DNA of 64,000 nt from Cognatitamlana sp035818475. Its GTDB lineage: Bacteria > Bacteroidota > Bacteroidia > Flavobacteriales > Flavobacteriaceae. Both the position numbers and the translations under genes were made by a program. Shown here piece by piece: positions 41,670-51,254 of this stretch. Numbering within the stretch: the first letter of the stretch is position 1; every line of letters starts with the position of its first letter. A model generated the notes under the pieces. That model saw only the letters and a list, made by a program, of their open reading frames with translations. It did no database searches and was not told where the DNA came from. Location: the NCBI RefSeq assembly GCF_035818475.1, contig NZ_JAYMGV010000001.1, positions 1,798,001 to 1,862,000 of the forward strand, in the 5' to 3' direction.

Positions 41670-43421
41670 ATGAAAACTAAATTAAAATTATTATTACTGT
41701 TGCCTTTTTTTGCCCTTTTGTTATTTACATCATGCCAAGATGAGGTAGTTGATATAACAGATCCGGAAGAATCTGAAGCCCTTGTTGCAGAGTCAGAGTT
41801 AACAAGTTTATTGTATTCTACATCTATTATGGATGGATCTGATGATAATATTATTGATAAAGCCAGTTGTACATCGGTAAAATTACCTATATCAGTAAAA
41901 GTTAATGGTCTTGAGATTATTATTGATTCTAAAGAAGATTTTAAAACTATAGAAGCTATATTTAATGAGTTTGAAGATGATGACGATAGACTGGATATCA
42001 TTTTCCCTATTACTATTATTATTTCAGACCATACAGAAATAACCATTCAAAATAAAGCCGAATTAGAAGAGTTAATTAAAGATTGTAGAGGAGAAAATGA
42101 AGAAGATGATGATATCGAATGTATTGATTTTCAGTATCCAATTTCTTTTTCAGTATATAACACAGACTTTCAAATTATTGATGTTGTAAATATTGAAAAT
42201 GACAGGCAGTTACACCGTTTTATTAAACGTGTCAAATCCAAAGAAGTTTTTGCCAGCTTAAACTTTCCTGTAACTATGGTTTATGCTGATGGATCAACAG
42301 TTGAGGTAAACAATAATTTTCAGTTAGCCCGTACTATAAGAGAAGCTAAAAACGACTGTGATGAAGATGACGATAATGATTATGGTGATGACGATTTTAC
42401 AAAAGAACGTTTAGATGAGTATTTGAAAATCTGTCCATGGGTTGTTCATGAATTCAAAAGAAATAATCAAGATAATACAGAAGCATATAAAGAGTATGCC
42501 TTAAACTTCAAAGAAGACGGTGTTGTTGTTATGCGTGCAAGAGGTGGAGATGTATTGACCGGTACATGGAGCACTAGAGTAAGTGACAGAGGCGCTCTTT
42601 TAAAAATGAAATTTGAGACTTTAGAAGATTTTACTTTAGAATGGATTGTCTATGATATTGAATACGGTAAGATTAAATTATATGAAGTTGGAGGTAACAG
42701 AATCATCATGAAGAAAAACTGTGATGTAGTTATTGACCATACTAAAGAAAGAATACAGAATTATTTACAAGAATGTTTATGGAGAATAGCACGCTTAAAT
42801 GTTGATGGTGCAGATAATGAAGAAGAGTATATAGGAACACCTTTAAAGTTCTTTGAAAACAACGTTGTTAAAATAAGAGTAAATGGAGAATTAGTTGAAG
42901 GTACTTATGAAATTGGAGCTAGAAATGCTGGTTTTATTTTGACAATTAATTTAGAAGGAAGGCCTGATTTAAAGCTGGAATGGTTAATTACTTTCCTAGA
43001 GCCGGGATTGATAAAACTTTCTAATGCCAACAATAAAATGGTTTTAAAAAGACATTGTCCTGACGGTGATGAAGACATAAATTATATTGGAGATGTACTT
43101 GCCAATGGCGTGTGGGAAGTGGCTAAATATGTAGATCAGGATATTGATGAAACTCAAAACTATGAGGGTTATGTGATTGGATTTGATGATAACGGAATGT
43201 TATTTGCTGAAGGTAATGGAAATGATTACAGAGGGTCTTGGTTAGCATACAGAAACGAAGGTTTATTTTTAGGGTTGAATTTTAAAACTCAGGATGAGCC
43301 ATTCAGTGAGCTAAAACACAGATGGAGAATCAAAGAGATCACGCCAAATAGAGTTGAGTTAAAAGATTATAATGCAACCGGAGAAATTGAAAGAATATTA
43401 GTCCTTGAAAAAACATTGTAA
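41670..43421 (+). CDS. Surface lipoprotein built from two plus three repeated domains
   Basis: The ATG at 41670 gives MKTKLKLLLLLPFFALLLFT then S-C22, a lipobox (LFTSC). An ATG at 41646 is possible; the frame beginning at 41619 is excluded because it lies in the promoter element. The mature protein of about 560 residues reads as two copies of an A domain (67-139 and 151-230; both with FP[IV]T and a D-x-[ST] strand) and three of a B domain (248-351, 362-463, 473-583). The B copies share C/G-x-W near the start, an F-x-[ED]-[DN]-x-[GV] strand, G-[TS]-[WY] and L-x-W or H-R-W, a lipocalin-like pattern. Each of the first four domains is bracketed by a Cys pair (67/139, 151/230, 255/351, 369/463). 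Acidic linkers (EEDDD, DEDDDNDYGDDD) separate domains. Function unknown; co-regulation with the fecR operon is inferred from the promoter. Confidence 0.8.
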   Translation: MKTKLKLLLLLPFFALLLFTSCQDEVVDITDPEESEALVAESELTSLLYSTSIMDGSDDNIIDKASCTSVKLPISVKVNGLEIIIDSKEDFKTIEAIFNEFEDDDDRLDIIFPITIIISDHTEITIQNKAELEELIKDCRGENEEDDDIECIDFQYPISFSVYNTDFQIIDVVNIENDRQLHRFIKRVKSKEVFASLNFPVTMVYADGSTVEVNNNFQLARTIREAKNDCDEDDDNDYGDDDFTKERLDEYLKICPWVVHEFKRNNQDNTEAYKEYALNFKEDGVVVMRARGGDVLTGTWSTRVSDRGALLKMKFETLEDFTLEWIVYDIEYGKIKLYEVGGNRIIMKKNCDVVIDHTKERIQNYLQECLWRIARLNVDGADNEEEYIGTPLKFFENNVVKIRVNGELVEGTYEIGARNAGFILTINLEGRPDLKLEWLITFLEPGLIKLSNANNKMVLKRHCPDGDEDINYIGDVLANGVWEVAKYVDQDIDETQNYEGYVIGFDDNGMLFAEGNGNDYRGSWLAYRNEGLFLGLNFKTQDEPFSELKHRWRIKEITPNRVELKDYNATGEIERILVLEKTL

Positions 43422-43493
43422 GATGTTATTTGGTTAATTAAAGGTGTGCTTATTTTTAGGTTGGTTAGGTTAATTAGTTAAGGCCTCTTTATT

Positions 43494-43525
43494 AAGGCTG
43501 TCAATTTAAATTGGCAGCCTTTTTT
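43494..43525 (+). terminator. Intrinsic terminator after the lipoprotein gene
   Basis: Stem AAGGCTGTCAA/TTGGCAGCCTT (43494-43504 with 43511-43521; one T-G pair), 6-nt loop, then a run of T. Confidence 0.85.
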
Positions 43526-43574
43526 ATTTATATACTATTGTGTTATGTTTCTTCCTTTATATGCTTCAAATCAT

Positions 43575-43582
43575 TAAATTTG
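43575..43582 (+). promoter_or_regulatory. Candidate -7 box of ffh
   Basis: TAAATTTG, 25 nt before the ATG at 43608. No clear -33 box. Confidence 0.45.
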
Positions 43583-43607
43583 CAATTCTTAAAATTTAGA
43601 TGAAATT

Positions 43608-44936
43608 ATGTTTAATAATTTAAGCGATAAATTAGATAAAGCCTTACACGTTCTTAAAGGACACGGAAGCATCACAGAAGTTAATGTAGCAGAAACTTTA
43701 AAAGAAGTTAGGCGCGCTTTGTTAGATGCCGATGTTAACTTTAAAATAGCTAAACAATTTACCAGTACTGTAAAGGAAAAAGCACTTGGACAAAATGTAT
43801 TAACTACACTTCAGCCTGGGCAGTTGATGGTAAAGATTGTTAAGGATGAGCTAACCGAACTTATGGGGGGAGATGCAGAAGGGATTAATCTTTCCGGTGC
43901 TCCAAGCGTGATTTTAATGTCTGGTTTACAAGGTTCGGGTAAAACAACCTTTTCCGGTAAGCTTGCTAATTATTTAAAAAACAAGAAAACTAAAAAACCG
44001 TTATTGGTAGCCTGTGATGTATACCGTCCGGCAGCTATTGATCAATTACATGTTGTAGGAGAACAAATTGGTGTTGAGGTTTTTAGTGATAGAGGTAACA
44101 ATGACCCTGTAGCCATTGCAAAAGCAGCTTTAGATCATGCCAAAGCCAATGGGTTTAATGTGGTTATTATAGATACCGCAGGTCGTTTGGCGGTAGATGA
44201 GGCCATGATGACTGAGATTTCTAACATTCATAAAGCTATTCAGCCTCAAGAAACGCTGTTTGTAGTTGATTCAATGACCGGTCAGGATGCAGTTAACACG
44301 GCAAAAGCTTTTAATGATGTCCTGAATTTTGACGGGGTTATCCTTACCAAATTAGATGGTGATACACGTGGTGGTGCAGCAATTTCCATAAAATCTGTAG
44401 TCAATAAACCTATTAAGTTCATTGGTACCGGTGAGAAAATGGAAGCTATTGATGTATTCTATCCATCTCGTATGGCAGACCGTATTTTGGGGATGGGAGA
44501 TGTTGTGTCTTTAGTAGAAAGAGCACAGGAACAGTTTGATGAACAGGAAGCCAGAAAACTTCAAAAGAAAATAGCTAAGAACCAGTTTGGGTTTGATGAT
44601 TTCTTAAAACAGATTCAGCAAATCAAGAAAATGGGGAATATGAAGGACCTGATGGGAATGATTCCCGGGGCCGGAAAAATGTTGAAGGATGTTGATATTG
44701 ATGATGATGCTTTTAAAGGTATTGAGGCTATTATACATTCCATGACACCTAAAGAACGCAGTACACCAACAATTTTAAATGCCAGTAGAAAAAAGCGTGT
44801 TGCTAAAGGTTCAGGGACTTCAGTACAAGAAGTAAATCAGCTTTTAAAGCAATTTAACCAAATGAGTAAGATGATGAAAATGATGCAAGGAGGTGGCGGC
44901 AAAAAGATGATGCAAATGATGAAAAACATGAAGTAG
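43608..44936 (+). CDS. ffh: Signal recognition particle protein Ffh
   Basis: 442 residues. The N domain is followed by the SRP GTPase G domain with SGLQGSGKTTFSGKLANYL (P-loop), DVYRPAAIDQL, IIDTAGRLAVDEAMM and TKLDGDTRGGAA. The methionine-rich M domain that binds signal peptides and 4.5S RNA ends the protein (MSKMMKMMQGGGGKKMMQMM). It targets inner-membrane proteins cotranslationally. It is followed 31 nt later by folD. Confidence 0.99.
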   Translation: MFNNLSDKLDKALHVLKGHGSITEVNVAETLKEVRRALLDADVNFKIAKQFTSTVKEKALGQNVLTTLQPGQLMVKIVKDELTELMGGDAEGINLSGAPSVILMSGLQGSGKTTFSGKLANYLKNKKTKKPLLVACDVYRPAAIDQLHVVGEQIGVEVFSDRGNNDPVAIAKAALDHAKANGFNVVIIDTAGRLAVDEAMMTEISNIHKAIQPQETLFVVDSMTGQDAVNTAKAFNDVLNFDGVILTKLDGDTRGGAAISIKSVVNKPIKFIGTGEKMEAIDVFYPSRMADRILGMGDVVSLVERAQEQFDEQEARKLQKKIAKNQFGFDDFLKQIQQIKKMGNMKDLMGMIPGAGKMLKDVDIDDDAFKGIEAIIHSMTPKERSTPTILNASRKKRVAKGSGTSVQEVNQLLKQFNQMSKMMKMMQGGGGKKMMQMMKNMK

Positions 44937-44967
44937 TTTTAATTTAGCAAACAGCAAATATTACAGT

Positions 44968-45843
44968 ATGACCATTTTAGACGGTAAAAAAATAAGTAAC
45001 GATATTAAAGAAGAGATCACTGAACATGTTAAGTCCATGGTTTCAAAAGGGGAGAAAGTACCGCATTTAGCCGCAATTTTAGTTGGATCTGATGGGGCCA
45101 GTATGACTTATGTAAATGCTAAAGTAAAAGCTTGTGAGCGTATTGGTTTTAATTCTACACTTATTGAATTACCCGAATATACTACAGAACAAGAATTACT
45201 GGATAAAATCAATGCGCTTAATACAGATTCTAATATTGATGGGTTTATAGTGCAATTGCCTTTACCGGAACAAATTGATGAACAAAAAGTTTTAATGGCT
45301 GTAGATCCTGATAAGGATGTTGACGGTTTTCACCCGGTAAACGTGGGTAAAATGGCTTTGGATTTACCAACATTTTTGCCTGCAACACCTTTTGGCATAC
45401 TTGAACTCTTGGAAAGATATCAGGTTGAGACTTCAGGAAAACATGTTGTTGTTATGGGAAGAAGCCATATTGTTGGTCGCCCCATGAGTATTTTGATGAG
45501 TCAGAAGCGTAAAGCGGGAGACGCAACGGTTACCGTGGTTCACAGTAGAACTAAAAACCTGTCAGAAATAACCAAAAGTGCAGACATTATAGTGGCCGCT
45601 ATAGGTATATCTGAGTTTTTAACAGGGGATATGGTAAAAGAAGATGTGGTTATTATTGATGTTGGAATTACGCGTGTACCGGATGCTACAAAGAAAAATG
45701 GGTACAGGCTAGCCGGTGATGTTGAGTTTGAAAGCGTTAGTAAAAAAGCCAGTTATATTACTCCGGTTCCAGGAGGTGTAGGACCAATGACTATTGCCAT
45801 GCTTCTTAAAAATACACTATTGGCAAGAGAAAGACATAATTAG
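44968..45843 (+). CDS. folD: Bifunctional methylenetetrahydrofolate dehydrogenase / methenyltetrahydrofolate cyclohydrolase
   Basis: 291 residues. YVNAKVKACERIGFNSTLIE with the catalytic Lys, FIVQLPLPEQIDEQKVLMAV, DPDKDVDGFHPVNVGKM, VVMGRSHIVGRPMSILM (NADP site) and PVPGGVGPMTIAMLLKNT are standard FolD motifs. It interconverts one-carbon folate forms for purine and formyl-methionine synthesis. Probably in one transcript with ffh; the next gene starts 33 nt later. Confidence 0.98.
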   Translation: MTILDGKKISNDIKEEITEHVKSMVSKGEKVPHLAAILVGSDGASMTYVNAKVKACERIGFNSTLIELPEYTTEQELLDKINALNTDSNIDGFIVQLPLPEQIDEQKVLMAVDPDKDVDGFHPVNVGKMALDLPTFLPATPFGILELLERYQVETSGKHVVVMGRSHIVGRPMSILMSQKRKAGDATVTVVHSRTKNLSEITKSADIIVAAIGISEFLTGDMVKEDVVIIDVGITRVPDATKKNGYRLAGDVEFESVSKKASYITPVPGGVGPMTIAMLLKNTLLARERHN

Positions 45844-45876
45844 TAAATTGTACAGTATTTAATTATAAATTGCATT

Positions 45877-46617
45877 ATGGGGCTTTTACGTTTTAATGCA
45901 ATTTTTTTATGGGATGGAGTTAAAATTGGTACTCCAGAGCATTTGTTTCCAGTAGCTTTTACAGTTTTTTTTGCTATTCTTTTTATTACTTATGCCAATA
46001 GAAAGTTTAACAAGAACCAGCAAGACTATGCATTACAGTTTTTTTCGTGTATTATTAGCCTCTCAGTAGTTGTCTTTCATGCTCAAAAAATTAGCTCAGG
46101 TAATTATAGCGTCTCTACAGATTTGCCATTGTATTTGTGCAGTTTTTTGGGACTAATTATCCCGTTATTTGCATTTTTTAAAAAATACTGGATGTATGAA
46201 ATATTGTTGTTTTGGATCATTGGAGGTACGTTGCAAGGTGTCCTAACTCCAGATATTCCTATTGGGTTTCCAAGCTTTGATTACTTCAGGTATTGGATAG
46301 TGCATTTAGGGCTTTTGGTAGTTATATTTTATGCCACCTTTGTTTTTAATATGCGCCCCAAATTAAAAAGCGTATTCAAATCTTTTTTTGCCTTACAGCT
46401 TTATGTTATCCTTATGATTGGTGTTAACTATCTTTTAAATGCTAATTATTTTTATTTGAATGAAAAACCACAATCAGCCTCGTTATTAGATTATTTTGGA
46501 GATTGGCCAATATACATTATAGTCGTTCAAATAATTATAATACCGTACTTTTTGTTGATTTATTTACCGTTTTATCTCTCCGGAAGAAAAAGAAATTTCA
46601 GAAATCAAATACATTAA
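45877..46617 (+). CDS. TIGR02206/YwaF-family membrane protein
   Basis: 246 residues with about seven hydrophobic segments. Family-like features are DGVKIGTPEHLFPVAFTVFF near the start, STDLPLYLCSF, IIGGTLQGVLTPDIPIGFPS and YWIVHLGLLVVIFYATFVFN. The family is of unknown function. It follows folD on the same strand and is convergent with rluF (2-nt gap). Confidence 0.75.
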   Translation: MGLLRFNAIFLWDGVKIGTPEHLFPVAFTVFFAILFITYANRKFNKNQQDYALQFFSCIISLSVVVFHAQKISSGNYSVSTDLPLYLCSFLGLIIPLFAFFKKYWMYEILLFWIIGGTLQGVLTPDIPIGFPSFDYFRYWIVHLGLLVVIFYATFVFNMRPKLKSVFKSFFALQLYVILMIGVNYLLNANYFYLNEKPQSASLLDYFGDWPIYIIVVQIIIIPYFLLIYLPFYLSGRKRNFRNQIH

Positions 46618-46619
46618 GA

Positions 46620-47381
46620 CTATCTTCTTCTTTTATTTGAAGACGGTGTAAATTCTTTAGAAGAGTTACTGATCAATTGGTTTAGCTTATTCAATTCTTC
46701 ATTTGTAAGATCACGATATTCACCTACCGGAACATCAAGGTTAATGTTCATAATTCTAACACGCTTTAAGGTCTGGACTTCGTAATTTAAATAGCTGCAC
46801 ATTCTTCGGATTTGCCTATTTAAACCTTGTGTTAGAATAATTTTGAATGTATACGTACTTAGTTTTTCGACTTTACATTTTTTGGTAACCTTGTTTAATT
46901 CGGCAAGTGGAATACCACCAGACATGCGGTTTACAAAAGTTTGAGAGATTGGCTTGTCAACGGTAACAATATATTCTTTTTCATGGTCATTACTGGCACG
47001 AAGAATCTTATTGACAATATCGCCATCATCCGTTAAAAGAATTAAACCTTCACTGGGCTTGTCAAGTCTGCCAATAGGAAAAATACGTTTTGGGTAATTA
47101 ATAAAATCAATAATATTATCCTTTTCTACAGAGGTGTCTGTGGTGCAAACAATACCAACAGGTTTATTAAAAGCTAAGTATACAAAAGCCTTTTTATTGT
47201 TTTTTATTTCTTGTCCATCTACAGCAACAATATCATGAGGCGCTATTTTGGTTCCCATTTCCGGGACAGTGCCATTTATAGTTACGCGTCCAGCCTCAAT
47301 AAGCTTGTCTGCTTCCCGTCTTGAGCAGTATCCAACTTCACTCAAATACTTATTTATACGTTTTAGTGCTACATCTGCCAT
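46620..47381 (-). CDS. rluF: 23S rRNA pseudouridine synthase RluF
   Basis: 253 residues. An S4 RNA-binding domain (INKYLSEVGYCSRREADKLI) is followed by the RsuA-type catalytic domain with GRLDKPSEGLILLTDDG, where Asp is the catalytic residue. RluF-like segments are NKILRASNDHEKEYIVTVDK and GLNRQIRRMCSYLNYEVQTL. In E. coli RluF modifies U2604 of 23S rRNA. The tail is basic (SSNKRRR). It shares its strand with the downstream-oriented hydrolase gene, which ends 20 nt before the rluF start is reached on the map. Confidence 0.9.
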   Translation of the reverse strand: MADVALKRINKYLSEVGYCSRREADKLIEAGRVTINGTVPEMGTKIAPHDIVAVDGQEIKNNKKAFVYLAFNKPVGIVCTTDTSVEKDNIIDFINYPKRIFPIGRLDKPSEGLILLTDDGDIVNKILRASNDHEKEYIVTVDKPISQTFVNRMSGGIPLAELNKVTKKCKVEKLSTYTFKIILTQGLNRQIRRMCSYLNYEVQTLKRVRIMNINLDVPVGEYRDLTNEELNKLNQLISNSSKEFTPSSNKRRR

Positions 47382-47401
47382 GGCTCAAAAATACAATAAA
47401 C

Positions 47402-48223
47402 TTAAGTGTTTAGAAAGTTTAAAATGTATTGGTAAACTTTATCGGATTTAAGTCTATGACCATGACCTATAGTTTTTATTAATTCGGAATTTTTATAAAC
47501 ACGATGAATATCCAGAGCTTCCTTAAATGAAATGATTCTATCTTTTTTATCGTGAACTATAAGGCCTCTTGGTTGAATGTCATTATAGAAGTTTTCAGCG
47601 CAGTAATATTCAGGAACCTGATTGAAATGTTTTAAATAATGAGCTCTTATAGCCTTTGAAACCCTATTATTATATCCCATCATTTTAACATAATTATTAA
47701 CAGAAATACCCAGATTTGAAGGTGCACCCAGTAGGACTAATTTTTCTAAGGAAGAAATATTATGGTTCTTCAGGGCAATAGCGCAAGAGGTGCCACCAAT
47801 GGAATGCCCAATAACGGCATAAGGCTTAAATTGCTGAATGGCAAGGTTAATGCATTCAGAATATAAAGGTGCATTAAACATCTTACTACCCGAGGCACCA
47901 TGTGCCGGAGCATCAATGGATATAATGTTGTAGCGGGCTTGCTTTAAAAGCTCAATTAAATCCTTCCACCTAAAAGAATTACTATCCCACCCATGAACAA
48001 GCAATATAGTGTCTTTATCTCCTTTCCAATGATAGGTTTTAAAACTAAAGTTATTATAAATTAAATCCTGTTGATTCGCAGTTTTTAAATATTGTATGGC
48101 TTCTGCATTTAGTTTCGCTTTACGAGGTACAGAAAAAATAAGTACAGCAAGTCTAGCGGCAAGCCTGGAAGAGATATAACTAATGAGGTTAATTGTTCCT
48201 CCAATAATTCTGTGAATATTCAT
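47402..48223 (-). CDS. Alpha/beta hydrolase
   Basis: 273 residues. ILLVHGWDSNSFRWKDLIEL is the oxyanion region, YAVIGHSIGGTSCAIALKNH contains the nucleophile Ser in G-H-S-I-G, IVHDKKDRIISFKEALDIH the acid and IGHGHRLKSD the His. An N-terminal hydrophobic stretch (LISYISSRLAARLAVLIFSV) may associate it with the membrane. Substrate unknown. Cotranscribed with rluF on position. Confidence 0.85.
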   Translation of the reverse strand: MNIHRIIGGTINLISYISSRLAARLAVLIFSVPRKAKLNAEAIQYLKTANQQDLIYNNFSFKTYHWKGDKDTILLVHGWDSNSFRWKDLIELLKQARYNIISIDAPAHGASGSKMFNAPLYSECINLAIQQFKPYAVIGHSIGGTSCAIALKNHNISSLEKLVLLGAPSNLGISVNNYVKMMGYNNRVSKAIRAHYLKHFNQVPEYYCAENFYNDIQPRGLIVHDKKDRIISFKEALDIHRVYKNSELIKTIGHGHRLKSDKVYQYILNFLNT

Positions 48224-48313
48224 TTAATGTTTGTACAATCTTATCATAAACTACTTTCTATAATGTTAATTAATAGCTTTGGTAAGATTGGATTTATAGC
48301 GTTATACGTTATA

Positions 48314-48871
48314 TTAAATATTCCAATGTATAAAAAAGTATTTCACCTTGGCATCATCCGGAATATGCGTGGGTTCAAACTTTAAATCCATATCAAATCT
48401 AAGGTTTGCCGGAAGTTCTTTCTTATCAAAGGTAAAACTCGCATTAATAGCATCTACTGCAACAACTACAGAATTAATCAAATTACTAATTCGGGTTATT
48501 TTATATTGCTCATGAATGTTTTTAAAAGTACTTATGGTAGATATGTTTTTATCTGTTTTATACCTATTGTCCAGTATTCTTATATTACTAATGACCGAAG
48601 TAGAGTCCAGACTGTATTTTGGGGTAAGAGAAAGAAGTTTTTTACCACCTTTTTCATAAATGTCAATGGTATTGGTATTTCCTGTAAACTCATCTCCACT
48701 TATAAGTTTAACAACAGAGTCGTTGGGGTAAATGCTTTCTAAATCTTCGACCTGAGTAGAATCTGTTAGTAAACCAATATGTTGTTTTGAAATTTCAAAT
48801 GGATTTTGTTTTGTATTACAACTTGAAAATAAAACGATCAAGGCAACTAAGCCTAATAAAGAATTGCGCAT
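48314..48871 (-). CDS. Putative lipoprotein of unknown function
   Basis: 185 residues. MRNSLLGLVALIVLFSSC gives a lipobox with Cys at 18. The mature part (IGLLTDSTQVEDLESIYPND, DEFTGNTNTIDIYEKGGKKL) is rich in beta-strand pattern with no catalytic motif I recognise. It lies between the HerA-like ATPase gene and the hydrolase on the same strand, with 44 and 90 nt gaps. Confidence 0.7.
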   Translation of the reverse strand: MRNSLLGLVALIVLFSSCNTKQNPFEISKQHIGLLTDSTQVEDLESIYPNDSVVKLISGDEFTGNTNTIDIYEKGGKKLLSLTPKYSLDSTSVISNIRILDNRYKTDKNISTISTFKNIHEQYKITRISNLINSVVVAVDAINASFTFDKKELPANLRFDMDLKFEPTHIPDDAKVKYFFIHWNI

Positions 48872-48915
48872 ATAATTGATTAAATTTTTAAATTAATGAA
48901 TGTTATATAATTGAA

Positions 48916-50457
48916 TTATTTTTTCATCACTTTGGTTAAGATACCAAAAACACTTCGTATAAAAGTTGCACTGGTTAGTACTTTGACAATAGGGTTCATC
49001 CTGGTACTTCTTGATCTGGTACTCCTCGCTCTTTTTTTAGATTCCGCTTTTTTCAAAGCTTCTTTTTCTTTTCTGGCTTTTTCTTTGGCTTCTTCAGCTT
49101 CAGCCTGTTTTATTTTGTCGTTTAAGAGTTCATAGGCGCTTTCCCTATCAATGTCCTTATTGTATTTTTTTACCAGTTTAGACTCGGATAATAACGTGTT
49201 TAATTCGTCATCTGTTAAAACGTCCATTCTACTCATTGGGGCTCGCATCATAGTGGCAGCAAGTGGGGTGGGCCTGCCTTTTTCATCTAAAGCAGAAACC
49301 AAAGCTTCACCAATACCTAAGGAAGTCAATACGTCTGTGGTGTTGTAATACTCTGAGTCCGGATAGTTTTGTGCAGTTAGTTTAATAGCTTTTCTATCTC
49401 TTGCGGTAAATGCTCTTAACGCATGTTGGATTTTTAAACCAAGTTGCCCTAAAACTGCTTCAGGAACATCGGTGGGGTTTTGAGTTACAAAATAAAGACC
49501 AACTCCTTTACTTCTTATTAGCTTTACAATACTTTCTATTTGATTTAAAAGGGCTTTAGAAGCTTCATTAAAAATTAAGTGGGCTTCATCTATAAACATA
49601 ACAAGTTCTGGTCTGTCACTATCCCCTTGTTCCGGGAAAGTAGAATATATTTCAGCTAATAAGCTTAACATGAATGTTGAAAATAATTTGGGCCTGTCCT
49701 GAATATCAGTAAGTCTTATAATGTTAATATAACCCCGGCCATTTTCATCAATTCTTAATAAATCCTGAGTGTCAAATGAAGTTTCTCCAAAAAATAAATC
49801 AGCACCCTGTTGTTCCAATTCAATAATCCGTCTTAATATTGCTCCAGTAGAGGCCGTTGAGATTCTGCCATAAGCTTCTGTAAACTCTTTTTTTCCTTCC
49901 TGGGTGGCGTATTGGAGTATTTTTTTAAAATCTTTTAAATCTAAAAGCGGTAGTTTGTTGTCATCACAATATTGAAAAATTACAGAAACAATACCGGATT
50001 GTGTTTCAGTTAAATCTAATATACGGGATAATAATACCGGACCAAATTCGCTTATTGTTGCTCTAAGTCTTACTCCATTTTGTTCTGAAAGTGTTAAAAT
50101 TTCAACCGGAAAAGCTTTAGCTTCAAATGGTAATCCTATTTTTTCATGGCGCTCATCAATTTTTGGATGACCGGGGCTAGGTTGTGCCAATCCACTTAAG
50201 TCTCCTTTAATATCCATAAGCAAAACAGGAATTCCTTTATCACTTAAGTTTTCAGCTAATACCTGTAACGATTTAGTCTTGCCTGTACCAGTTGCTCCGG
50301 CAATTAAACCATGGCGGTTCATAGTCTTTAAAGGTATTTTTACGTGAGCTCCTGTTATTGTTTCACCATCTAGCATAGCCGCTCCAACAGAAATAGCCTC
50401 TCCTTTTGTGGTATTACCTTCAGTAATATAATTGAAAAACGTGTCCTTGGTTGTCAT
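48916..50457 (-). CDS. HerA-like ATPase, DUF853 (YjgR) family
   Basis: 513 residues. Walker A is GLIAGATGTGKTKSLQVLAE (about 51-70). The DUF853 core has PVLLMDIKGDLSGLAQPSPG and Walker B is ELVMFIDEAHLIFNEAS. The arginine-finger region is VTQNPTDVPEAVLGQLGLKI. The C-terminus (about 440-490) is a charged coiled coil and then basic (KKRARSTRSRSTR). Related to HerA/FtsK-type nucleic-acid motors; the YjgR role is unknown. Confidence 0.85.
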   Translation of the reverse strand: MTTKDTFFNYITEGNTTKGEAISVGAAMLDGETITGAHVKIPLKTMNRHGLIAGATGTGKTKSLQVLAENLSDKGIPVLLMDIKGDLSGLAQPSPGHPKIDERHEKIGLPFEAKAFPVEILTLSEQNGVRLRATISEFGPVLLSRILDLTETQSGIVSVIFQYCDDNKLPLLDLKDFKKILQYATQEGKKEFTEAYGRISTASTGAILRRIIELEQQGADLFFGETSFDTQDLLRIDENGRGYINIIRLTDIQDRPKLFSTFMLSLLAEIYSTFPEQGDSDRPELVMFIDEAHLIFNEASKALLNQIESIVKLIRSKGVGLYFVTQNPTDVPEAVLGQLGLKIQHALRAFTARDRKAIKLTAQNYPDSEYYNTTDVLTSLGIGEALVSALDEKGRPTPLAATMMRAPMSRMDVLTDDELNTLLSESKLVKKYNKDIDRESAYELLNDKIKQAEAEEAKEKARKEKEALKKAESKKRARSTRSRSTRMNPIVKVLTSATFIRSVFGILTKVMKK

Positions 50458-50545
50458 TCCTTTCTATTTTGGATAAAAATACAGGAAAAATGAAGAAGGA
50501 AAAAATAAGTTTTTACCCTTAAATGGAAAAGAATTTTAGCATAAG

Positions 50546-51151
50546 CTATTGGCGCCATTTCACCCAAACCGTAAGAATTAAATCCTGAACGGTGTCTGAC
50601 GTCGGGGTGCTAGCTATCCTTCCAATAATGAAATCGCCCGAGCTAAAATCTATGTTTACAGCGGTGTCAATAAATTCACTTGAACTCAGACTGTACGTGT
50701 TTAAGGTGCCAGAAACCAGCGAATTATTATTTCTGATTTCAACAGAGAAGTCTTTGTTGGCCAGTCCGCCTCTGGCCCTGGCAGTAATGTGTACTATTGT
50801 ACCATCAAAAGGCATTAATGGACTTGAATTCTGACTGCTATAATTACCAGCATATCTTAAAATTTCATTGTTTCTGTTACCCGGTCTTCCAAAGTGTAGT
50901 TTAGTGGTTTCAATACTTAACCATTTATTTCTTGTATTGTCATACATATACAGTTTATCACCAATAACAGATAGTTGTCCATCTGCCGTACCTGTTGGAG
51001 CCGTTTGAGGATTTAGTTCTAGAGCAGGAATACCACTGGCTGATGTTTGTATTTCTAATTCGGATGAAGGGGTTGTGGTGCCAATTCCAACCTGGGAAAA
51101 ACCATTATGCATGCATAGTAATAAAATAAGAGCACAGACTATTTTTTTCAT
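50546..51151 (-). CDS. Secreted protein of unknown function
   Basis: 201 residues with signal peptide MKKIVCALILLLCMHNGFSQ. The mature start VGIGTTTPSSELEI resembles the N-terminal strand motif common on Bacteroidota secreted and tail-fibre-like proteins, followed by LYMYDNTRNKWLSIET. The rest is a beta-rich domain (IVHITARARGGLANKDFSVE, FSSGDFIIGRIASTP). No sorting domain. Function unknown. Confidence 0.65.
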   Translation of the reverse strand: MKKIVCALILLLCMHNGFSQVGIGTTTPSSELEIQTSASGIPALELNPQTAPTGTADGQLSVIGDKLYMYDNTRNKWLSIETTKLHFGRPGNRNNEILRYAGNYSSQNSSPLMPFDGTIVHITARARGGLANKDFSVEIRNNNSLVSGTLNTYSLSSSEFIDTAVNIDFSSGDFIIGRIASTPTSDTVQDLILTVWVKWRQ

Positions 51152-51254
51152 TTTAGAGAGAGTTGAAAGAGATGCAATTTACTTTTTAATACAGCACGAA
51201 ATTAGGCAAATTATTTTGAAATCCAAAAATCAACATATTAATTAAAGTAATATG

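Noticed and set aside
48506..49348. Plus-strand frames opposite the lipoprotein and HerA-like genes
   Set aside because: Antisense shadows of well-supported minus-strand genes.
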